Source: Promethearchaeota archaeon
GTDB taxonomy: Archaea > Asgardarchaeota > Lokiarchaeia > Sigynarchaeales > SOKP01
NCBI GenBank assembly: GCA_030668025.1
Contig: DAOUUT010000257.1
Span: 1-5,170 of the forward strand
DNA length: 5,170 nt
Reading direction: 5' to 3'
The notes under the pieces are model-generated. The model made no database searches. It saw only the letters and a program-made list of their open reading frames with translations, and was not told where the DNA came from. The number at the start of each line of letters is the position of its first letter. Position 1 is the first letter of the stretch. Shown here one piece after another: positions 1 to 4,791 of the stretch. The translations under genes and the position numbers were made by a program.

Positions 1-131
1 AAGGAAGTTCGCTAAGTTTAAAGTTATGCTTACAATTGATAACTGAGCTACAAGAAACCATGTCAAGGCCTCTTATTATAGAGGATGTCGAGTTAGCAGC
101 TGAAATATTTGTGAAACACGACTCTTCATAG
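1..131 (+). CDS. C-terminal end of a TIP49/RuvB-like AAA+ ATPase (5' end outside window)
   Basis: The frame starting at base 3 is open from the window edge to TAG at 129-131 and gives 42 residues; the other two forward frames stop within the first 46 bases. The peptide reads SLSLKLCLQLITE near its start, then PLIIEDVELAAEIF, and ends HDSS. From memory, the end of eukaryotic and archaeal RuvB-like (TIP49, RUVBL1/2) proteins has the same layout: a helix of the form SLRYAxQLIT, a variable linker, a conserved acidic E-DVE element, a helix ending in LF, and a D-x-(R/K)S tail. That is the AAA+ lid region, so no Walker motif would be expected here. TIP49 hexamers act in chromatin remodelling and box C/D RNP assembly in eukaryotes; the archaeal role is unclear. 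The spacing and key residues fit, but 42 residues is little. An MCM-like or other AAA+ lid is the main alternative. That this is a real gene end is more certain than its family. Confidence 0.5.
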   Translation, partial: GSSLSLKLCLQLITELQETMSRPLIIEDVELAAEIFVKHDSS

Positions 132-224
132 GTGTTATTTATTAAATTATGAGCTAATTAATTATATGTAAAAGAAATTTAAGGATAAATTGTGAAAAAC
201 TGACTATTCATGAACTTTAATTAA

Positions 225-256
225 TAGGATTCTGAACTCCTAAAAAATATTTTTTT
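225..256 (+). terminator. Weak hairpin plus T-tract, possible terminator of the upstream gene
   Basis: TAGGA (225-229) and TCCTA (238-242) form a 5-bp stem around an 8-nt loop. It is followed by an A-run and then seven T's (250-256); a second run of eight T's lies at 271-278. Archaeal termination relies mainly on T-tracts, so either tract could end transcription of the gene that stops at 131. The stem is short and could be chance in such AT-rich DNA. Apart from this and the TATA-like box, the 206-nt gap at 132-337 holds nothing I can identify. Confidence 0.3.
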
Positions 257-308
257 GAAAAAACAGAAAATTTTTTTTGTTTACATTAATTTAAATTGTA
301 ATATTAAA

Positions 309-318
309 TTAAAAATAT
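309..318 (+). promoter_or_regulatory. TATA-like box for the M32 carboxypeptidase gene
   Basis: TTAAAAATAT is centred about 25 nt before the ATG at 338. Archaeal TATA boxes sit about 25-27 nt upstream of the transcription start, so this placement would give a leaderless or nearly leaderless mRNA. That agrees with the lack of any Shine-Dalgarno motif in the stretch between box and ATG. A second AT-rich candidate (TTTAAATT, 290-297) would give a leader of roughly 20 nt. The surrounding sequence is AT-rich, so the exact box is uncertain. Confidence 0.35.
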
Positions 319-337
319 ATCAAATTAACTTATTAAA

Positions 338-1831
338 ATGAATCCTATAGAAGAACTTAAAAAAGAATTTACCGAAATAACTCGTCTTAATTATATCCGT
401 GCTTTATTAGGGTGGGATGAGCAAGTTAATTTACCTCACGGAGCGTTTGAGGGGAGAGGAGCGCAAAGGGCACTCATGAGTAAAATAGTGCACGAACGAT
501 TAATTTCCGATAAAATTGGAAAGTTAATAAAAAAAGCTGAGAAACAAGAAGATTTAAATTTAATTGATGCTGCCACTTTACGCGAAGCTAAAAGAGATTA
601 CGAGCTGGAAGTTAAATTACCAACCGAATTAGTGGAAGAGATCTCAAAAACTGCTTCTCTAGGTCATGGTAAATGGATGGAAGCGAGAAAAAAAGACGAC
701 TTCTCAATTTTTCAACCGATTTTGGAAAAGATGATTGGTCTGCAAATTGAGGTTGCTAATAAATTAGAAACGCACCCCGACCCATACTCTACTTTAATTG
801 ACCTCTACGAACCAGGGGCGACAAACGATTGGATAGCAAAAGTTTTTAATGAATCAAGACCGAAACTCATCAAAATTATTAAAAAATTAGACTCGTCAAG
901 CGATAAACCTGATTTTTCAATTCTCACGCAAAAATGGAACCCGGACGAGCAGTGGAAATTTAGTATCGAAGTTATCAAAAAATTAAATTTTGATCTCGAA
1001 CATGGCCGTCAAGATAAATCGGCACATCCATTTACAACTTCTTTATCGTCAACAGATACGCGAATTACTACGCGAATTAACGAAGATTTCTTCTCAACAT
1101 GTCTTTTTGGAACTATTCACGAATGTGGGCACGGTCTTTACCAAATGGGCTTTATGGATAAAATCCACGATACAATTATAGCAGATGGATGTTCGATGGG
1201 TATCCACGAGTCTCAATCTCGCATGTGGGAAAACATAGTTGGACGTAGTAAAGAATTTTGGAAATTCTGGTATCCAAAACTAGAACCAAGGTTTCCAAAA
1301 AATTTAAAAAAGGTATCACTGGAAGACTTTTATCGCAGTATAAATACGGTCCAACCTTCATTGATTCGTGTAGATGCCGATGAAGTTACTTACGGTATGC
1401 ACGTTATTCTCAGATTTGAAATGGAAAAAGACATTATAGAAGGTAAAGTACAAGTTAGTGAGCTACCAGAGATATGGAACGATAAAATGGAAGAACTACT
1501 GGGGATCACTCCACCTAGCGATGCAGATGGCGTTTTACAAGATATACATTGGAGTTCTGGATATTTTGGTTATTTCCCAACTTATTTCTTAGGAAATTTA
1601 TATGGTGCCCAGATTTATAGGGATGCTCTTAAAAAGAATCCAACTTTACCTGAAGAATACGAAAAAGGGAATTTTTCAAACTTATTAACTTATTTGCGAG
1701 AAAATGTACACCAACATGGTAAAATTTATCCCGCAAACGAATTAATTAAAAGAATTACAGGCGAAGACTTAAATCCAAGCTACTTTATAGAATATATTGA
1801 GAAGAAGTTTTATCCTATTTATGGATTCTAA
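338..1831 (+). CDS. M32 family metallocarboxypeptidase (carboxypeptidase Taq type)
   Basis: A cytosolic zinc carboxypeptidase that removes C-terminal amino acids from peptides, probably in peptide recycling. All M32 signature motifs are present and in order: HPF (residues 230-232), DTRITT (240-245), the zinc-binding HECGH (261-265, an HExxH site), HESQSR (290-295) with Glu291 as the likely third zinc ligand, IRVDADE (343-349), and GVLQDIHW (398-405) followed by GYFGYFPTY. At 497 residues it has the usual full length of about 500, and no signal peptide or membrane segment is visible. The start is fixed: an in-frame TAA lies at 326-328, only 10 nt upstream, and the N-terminus aligns with the family's usual first helix. 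There is no Shine-Dalgarno motif. The gene stands alone: 206 nt separate it from the upstream gene, and it converges with the SDR gene downstream. Substrate preference cannot be read from the sequence. Confidence 0.95.
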   Translation: MNPIEELKKEFTEITRLNYIRALLGWDEQVNLPHGAFEGRGAQRALMSKIVHERLISDKIGKLIKKAEKQEDLNLIDAATLREAKRDYELEVKLPTELVEEISKTASLGHGKWMEARKKDDFSIFQPILEKMIGLQIEVANKLETHPDPYSTLIDLYEPGATNDWIAKVFNESRPKLIKIIKKLDSSSDKPDFSILTQKWNPDEQWKFSIEVIKKLNFDLEHGRQDKSAHPFTTSLSSTDTRITTRINEDFFSTCLFGTIHECGHGLYQMGFMDKIHDTIIADGCSMGIHESQSRMWENIVGRSKEFWKFWYPKLEPRFPKNLKKVSLEDFYRSINTVQPSLIRVDADEVTYGMHVILRFEMEKDIIEGKVQVSELPEIWNDKMEELLGITPPSDADGVLQDIHWSSGYFGYFPTYFLGNLYGAQIYRDALKKNPTLPEEYEKGNFSNLLTYLRENVHQHGKIYPANELIKRITGEDLNPSYFIEYIEKKFYPIYGF

Positions 1832-1890
1832 TTTCTTTTTCAATTTCTTTTTCTTTATTTTTTTATTCATGATTTTTAGGACAATTAATT
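1831..1890 (+). repeat. Direct repeat copy A, flanking the SDR gene
   Basis: This 60-bp T-rich segment starts at the last base of the M32 stop codon. It matches 2977-3036 at 55 of 61 aligned columns (four substitutions and two single-base gaps by hand alignment). The least AT-rich and therefore most telling shared part is the block TTTTTAGGAC near its 3' end (1873-1882), followed by AATTAATT. It contains a run of seven T's (1858-1864) that probably serves as the M32 gene's terminator. The repeat stops 6 nt before the stop codon of the convergent SDR gene. Confidence 0.75.
1848..1864 (+). terminator. T-rich terminator of the M32 gene
   Basis: Directly after the stop codon the coding strand is almost all pyrimidine, with T5, T5 and T7 runs separated by single C's or A's. 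Archaeal RNA polymerase terminates efficiently at such T-tracts without a hairpin. The convergent SDR gene lies just beyond, so termination here would limit antisense transcription. Confidence 0.5.
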
Positions 1891-1902
1891 CACATCCTAA
1901 AA
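1874..1902. terminator. Perfect 8-bp inverted repeat between the convergent genes
   Basis: TTTTAGGA (1874-1881) and TCCTAAAA (1895-1902) are exact reverse complements around a 13-nt loop, so the structure could form in RNA from either strand. The right arm contains the SDR gene's stop codon (TAG on the - strand, 1897-1899), so that transcript would end its ORF inside the stem. The left arm lies in direct repeat copy A. A convergent junction is a typical place for a shared terminator, but only the + strand has T-runs around it; the - strand downstream is A-rich. Confidence 0.4.
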
Positions 1903-2916
1903 TTGGATTTCATTTTTGTTTTGTAAGATTTTTTGGCTATTTAAAATAGTATTGAATAATTGTTCTTCATCTTTCCAATTAATTTCTTCAAATCCTTTCT
2001 CTATATATGTTTTATAGCATTGATTTATCCCTTCTCTCAAACGAATCTGAGGTGTCCAACCAAGCTGGTGAATTGCTTTCTGATTAGAAATGCATTTAAT
2101 ACCTTTACTTATAAATGGGTAAAGACGTTTATTTTCTGGCCATCGGGCTTTTTTCAAATCGTCATCTTTGTAATACACAATATTAGGCTCACTCCCAATG
2201 ATATTTCCCACCAGATTTGCAAGCAACTCTCCAGAAGTTAATTCACCTCCGGAAGCATTATAGATTTCACCAATAGATTTTGGATTTTGAAGGCATTCTA
2301 CACATAATGATGCAACATCATCAACATGGACTAAATCTACATAAGCATTCCCTGGATATGGAATAAAAAGGGTTTTTTTAGCAAAAATTCTATCAAAAAA
2401 GTATTTTTCTCGATATTTATAATTGTTTGGGCCATAGATATATGTTGGTCGAATAATTGTAACTGGAAATTTACTTTTTTCATATGCTTGCATCAATAAA
2501 TGTTCACATTTTCGCTTTTCCCGTCGATAATCGTGACTCTCTGTGAGATCCCCTTGTTTATCTGACTCAAAAATGGGAAAAGTTGAATAATCTTCCAAAT
2601 GTGCCAAGTCATATATTGCATCAGTGCTAATATGAAGAAAGTGAGATATCCGATTTTTGAATATCTCGATAATTTCTTTAGTATCTTGATGTTCCATTGC
2701 ACAAACATCAATTACCCAATCAAATTCATATTTCATTAGTGAAGATTTAAACTTAGTGCGTTTTTTTCGATCAATTTGGATATATTTGCACTTTTCTTTT
2801 GCGTCTATTTTGTGAATACCCCTTGTGATGACGGTAATTTCATGATTTTTTAAAGAGAAATGACATAAAATGCGACTTCCTAAAAACCCTGAACCCCCAA
2901 TAATAAGAATTTTCAT
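1897..2916 (-). CDS. NAD(P)-dependent epimerase/dehydratase, extended/atypical SDR family
   Basis: A 339-residue Rossmann-fold protein related to nucleotide-sugar epimerases and to the CSP41-like group of atypical SDRs. The N-terminus has the dinucleotide-binding loop GGSGFLG (7-13) directly after strand MKILII. Further motifs are VIDVCA (68-73), the catalytic Ser/Thr region HISTDAIYD (95-103), YRREK (130-134) as an intact YxxxK site, IIRPTYIYGP (154-163), and HVDDVA (197-202) of the substrate domain. With both catalytic elements present it is probably an active oxidoreductase or epimerase. The phrase FPVTIIRP and the strand-3 ending VITRG recall CSP41-like proteins, so a nucleotide-sugar substrate is not assured. 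The start is firm: the loop follows immediately, and the upstream frame has a TGA at 2941-2943 with no ATG in between. It is the only minus-strand gene here and sits between two direct repeats, which suggests insertion. No Shine-Dalgarno motif is visible. Confidence 0.88.
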   Translation of the reverse strand: MKILIIGGSGFLGSRILCHFSLKNHEITVITRGIHKIDAKEKCKYIQIDRKKRTKFKSSLMKYEFDWVIDVCAMEHQDTKEIIEIFKNRISHFLHISTDAIYDLAHLEDYSTFPIFESDKQGDLTESHDYRREKRKCEHLLMQAYEKSKFPVTIIRPTYIYGPNNYKYREKYFFDRIFAKKTLFIPYPGNAYVDLVHVDDVASLCVECLQNPKSIGEIYNASGGELTSGELLANLVGNIIGSEPNIVYYKDDDLKKARWPENKRLYPFISKGIKCISNQKAIHQLGWTPQIRLREGINQCYKTYIEKGFEEINWKDEEQLFNTILNSQKILQNKNEIQF

Positions 2917-2976
2917 TTCGATCTCATTGAAAAAATCAAGTCATATCAAAAAAAGTTTTCCATCAGTATTTTTCAT

Positions 2977-3036
2977 ATTTCTTTATGAATTTATTTTTCT
3001 TTATTTTTTATTCATTATTTTTAGGACTAATTAATT
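2977..3036 (+). repeat. Direct repeat copy B, flanking the SDR gene
   Basis: Second copy of the 60-bp T-rich repeat, in the same orientation as copy A and 1146 bp away. Here it follows no plus-strand gene, so its T-runs (T5, T6, T5) have no obvious terminator role on that strand. Read on the minus strand it lies about 60-120 nt upstream of the SDR start and contains TCCTAAAAATA, which could act as a promoter element for that gene. Upstream of 2972 the match to the M32 gene's 3' end fades quickly. Confidence 0.75.
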
Positions 3037-3058
3037 ATAAATTACCATAAATCTTTTA

Positions 3059-3069
3059 TTTAAAAAATA
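3059..3069 (+). promoter_or_regulatory. TATA-like box for the phosphatidyltransferase gene
   Basis: TTTAAAAAATA is centred about 47 nt before the ATG at 3111. At the usual archaeal spacing transcription would start near 3090, giving a leader of about 20 nt. That start would fall at the edge of the palindrome at 3089-3106. No other box in the 3037-3110 stretch is as good. Confidence 0.45.
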
Positions 3070-3071
3070 AT

Positions 3072-3097
3072 ACAACTTTACATTACAATTTTACATT
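3072..3097 (+). repeat. 13-bp tandem duplication in the promoter region
   Basis: ACAACTTTACATT (3072-3084) is followed directly by ACAATTTTACATT (3085-3097), differing at one base. The pair lies between the TATA-like box and the start codon and spans the predicted transcription start. The second copy runs into the palindrome at 3089-3106. Paired direct sites are a common operator layout, but no regulator is known here. Confidence 0.6.
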
Positions 3098-3106
3098 GGT
3101 GTAAAA
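3089..3106 (+). promoter_or_regulatory. 18-bp palindrome, candidate operator or leader hairpin
   Basis: TTTTACA and TGTAAAA form perfect 7-bp arms around TTGG and end 4 nt before the ATG at 3111. As DNA it has the size and symmetry of a dimeric repressor site at the predicted transcription start. As RNA it would form a weak hairpin next to the start codon. Either could reduce expression of the lipid gene; the choice between them is inference. Confidence 0.4.
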
Positions 3107-3110
3107 CAAG

Positions 3111-3695
3111 ATGTTATTACGAGTCAAGAAGTTCTCAGAAAAACTATTGCTCCCTCTCGCTAAAAAGTTAACCAAAATACCGGCAAATGTAATAACATTC
3201 TTAGGACTTTTCTTTTCATTATTGGCTTTTTTTGGATTTATTTTCCAAAATTTAATTTTTATTATAATTAGTTTATTTCTTGTTGAATTTTTTGATCAGT
3301 TAGATGGAGTAATTGCTCGACTTCAAGGACCAACGAAGTTAGGGGCGTTTTTAGATTCTACATTAGACCGAATTGGAGATTTCTTTATTTTTTTTGGAAT
3401 TATACTTGGGGGCTATACCGAGGTGTATATTGGGTTCATAACACTTGTTGGAGCTTTTTTGACATCTTATACCAGAGCTAAAATTGAAGCTTTAGGCTTA
3501 CAAAACTTATACGGCGTGGGATTATTGGAGAGAACGGATAGAGTGCCAATTATTTTAATAGGTTCGATTTTACAAATCTGGTTTCCCACTGCTATCTGGT
3601 GGACCATGATTTTTCTTGCCATTGGAACTAATATTACAGCGATTCAAAGAATTGTTTACGCTATTAAGAAATTTTCAGTAAGAAGTAATAAATGA
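3111..3695 (+). CDS. CDP-alcohol phosphatidyltransferase, probably archaetidylinositol phosphate synthase
   Basis: An integral membrane enzyme that moves a phospho-alcohol group onto CDP-activated lipid. The family motif is present: D62, D65-G66, A69-R70, G78, D82 and D86, the metal- and CDP-binding acidic residues. Later elements SYTRAKIEALG (119-129) and ERTDR (140-144) match, from memory, archaeal archaetidylinositol phosphate synthases (SYTRARAEALG, ERAER). These join CDP-archaeol and inositol-1-phosphate. That substrate is inferred; a glycerol phosphate or serine acceptor is possible. About six hydrophobic segments are visible, roughly at 26-45, 46-61, 88-101, 104-120, 145-158 and 160-182, as the family expects, and 194 residues is a normal length. 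One oddity is that AR to G has seven residues between, where eight or nine are usual. The start is fixed by an in-frame TAA at 3102-3104. No other lipid gene is adjacent, and the GTPase gene begins 100 nt downstream. Confidence 0.88.
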   Translation: MLLRVKKFSEKLLLPLAKKLTKIPANVITFLGLFFSLLAFFGFIFQNLIFIIISLFLVEFFDQLDGVIARLQGPTKLGAFLDSTLDRIGDFFIFFGIILGGYTEVYIGFITLVGAFLTSYTRAKIEALGLQNLYGVGLLERTDRVPIILIGSILQIWFPTAIWWTMIFLAIGTNITAIQRIVYAIKKFSVRSNK

Positions 3696-3750
3696 GCATT
3701 ATCAGATAGAGCATATTTAAATAAATCTCTTGTTATATTCTAATATATTG

Positions 3751-3763
3751 TTAAATTAAATAA
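3751..3763 (+). promoter_or_regulatory. TATA-like box for the GTPase/coiled-coil operon
   Basis: TTAAATTAAATAA is centred about 39 nt before the GTPase ATG at 3796, placing the predicted transcription start near 3783 with a leader of roughly 10-15 nt. A second AT box (TATTTAAATAA, 3714-3724) lies closer to the preceding gene and would give a leader of about 50 nt. The 100-nt gap with its own box suggests that the GTPase pair is transcribed separately from the phosphatidyltransferase gene. Confidence 0.35.
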
Positions 3764-3795
3764 TTTTTTCAAATATTTTTATCAAATGAGCAATT

Positions 3796-4791
3796 ATGAT
3801 TGTCTCTGAGATAAACATCAAGATTTGTGTCACTGGGCTTTGGGGCGTTGGGAAAACATCAGTAGTGAATGCTTTTGTAGGTAAAGACTTTCTCTCGATG
3901 TACATCCCAACCATAGGCTCAAATATAGCGAGAAAGGAGTATAAACTAAAAGATTTTCATATTAGATTGAATATATGGGACATTGGGGGTCAACGAAGCT
4001 TTAACCCCCTGAATCCAGTATTTTTCAGTAATTTAGACTTCGCTTTTGTGATTTTTGACTTAAGTAACTATAAAGAATCATTACAAGAAATCAAAAAAAC
4101 GTATCTAAAAAATCTAAATAATTTTTCTCCTGAAAGTATTATCTATTTTATAGGAAACAAATCAGATTTGATAAAATCAGAAGAATTTGAAACTCTCTTA
4201 AATAATATTAGCCAATTTCAAATCGAAGAATACCCCATTATTTTCGTGTCGGCGAAGTCCCAAGATAATATTTCTGAGGTATTTTCTTTGGCCGTATCAG
4301 ATTATTTGAGAAAACTAGAAAAAGAAAGCAACGACGTGCAATTTAAAAAAGTTCATGAACAATTTCTTAACTTAATTAAGAAAAATAAAAAGGAATTGCA
4401 AAAATTAATTGTAAATATAAAAGATATCGATTCAAGTAAGATTCCTAAAATTACAACTCCAAAAATTATAAAAAAGATTATAAAATCTTCTGAGAATGAT
4501 GTTGTCACTCTTAAAGAAATAATTGATCTTAAAAAAATTCAAGAAGGCGGCATAGATGTTAACGTAATTAAGGATAACATTGTTAATGCCTTCGGTAATA
4601 ATATAGCAATGATTTCAGAGATAATTAATAAATTAAAAAAAAGTCCAATTGATTCTCTTATCGTTAATATCGATAAAACCTTAGATGAGCTAAAGAATTT
4701 TAAACTAGATTTCCAAGTAAAACTAGACTCAATATTAGAGCTACAATCAATCAAAGAAACTAAAGCTAAAAAAGGTGGTCGAAATTCCTAA
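3796..4791 (+). CDS. Ras-superfamily small GTPase with long helical C-terminal extension
   Basis: A GTP-binding switch protein with two parts. Residues 1-174 form a complete G domain: P-loop GLWGVGKTS (14-22), switch I Thr39 in YIPTIG, G3 WDIGGQ (61-66), G4 NKSD (121-124) and G5 SAK (152-154). The G3 box is of the Arf type (DxGGQ rather than Ras/Rab DTAGQ), while the length and the region after it look Rab-like, so it fits neither family cleanly. Gln66, equivalent to Ras Gln61, is present, but the Ras Gly12 position is Trp16. Residues 175-331 are a lysine-rich, mostly helical extension that I do not recognise, with coiled-coil potential. There is no CaaX box, N-terminal MG or membrane segment, so any membrane binding must go through partners or basic patches. 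The start is fixed by an in-frame TGA at 3787-3789. The gene overlaps the next one by 17 nt. Asgard archaea are known to encode many such GTPases; the role of this one is unknown. Confidence 0.92.
   Translation: MIVSEINIKICVTGLWGVGKTSVVNAFVGKDFLSMYIPTIGSNIARKEYKLKDFHIRLNIWDIGGQRSFNPLNPVFFSNLDFAFVIFDLSNYKESLQEIKKTYLKNLNNFSPESIIYFIGNKSDLIKSEEFETLLNNISQFQIEEYPIIFVSAKSQDNISEVFSLAVSDYLRKLEKESNDVQFKKVHEQFLNLIKKNKKELQKLIVNIKDIDSSKIPKITTPKIIKKIIKSSENDVVTLKEIIDLKKIQEGGIDVNVIKDNIVNAFGNNIAMISEIINKLKKSPIDSLIVNIDKTLDELKNFKLDFQVKLDSILELQSIKETKAKKGGRNS

Noticed and set aside
132..337. Possible tRNA, small RNA or CRISPR in the first intergenic region.
   Set aside because: No cloverleaf, no regular repeats and no GC-rich structured segment. 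Only T-tracts, a weak stem and TATA-like sequence are visible.
990..1361. Short open frames on both strands within the M32 gene.
   Set aside because: They lie wholly inside a well-supported gene with all its catalytic motifs, and their products show no motif or sensible composition.
1960..2711. Short open frames of 72-93 codons overlapping the SDR gene, one on the + strand and one on the - strand.
   Set aside because: Both are covered by the SDR coding sequence, and the + strand one owes its hydrophobic look to the antisense of lysine- and asparagine-rich codons.
2939..2976. Possible decayed copy of the M32 gene's 3' coding end upstream of repeat copy B (shared AAGTTTT and nearby bases).
   Set aside because: Beyond 7 bp the alignment needs gaps and is near background, so a duplicated gene fragment is not supported.
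3690..3796. AAATGAGCA-TTAT occurs at the phosphatidyltransferase stop and again just before the GTPase start, like flanking repeats.
   Set aside because: It is only about 13-14 bp with a one-base gap, and the first copy overlaps coding sequence. Chance is likely in AT-rich DNA.
4539..4754. A 71-codon antisense frame in the GTPase tail.
   Set aside because: It is antisense to the conserved reading frame, and its leucine and serine richness is a shadow of the tail's composition.
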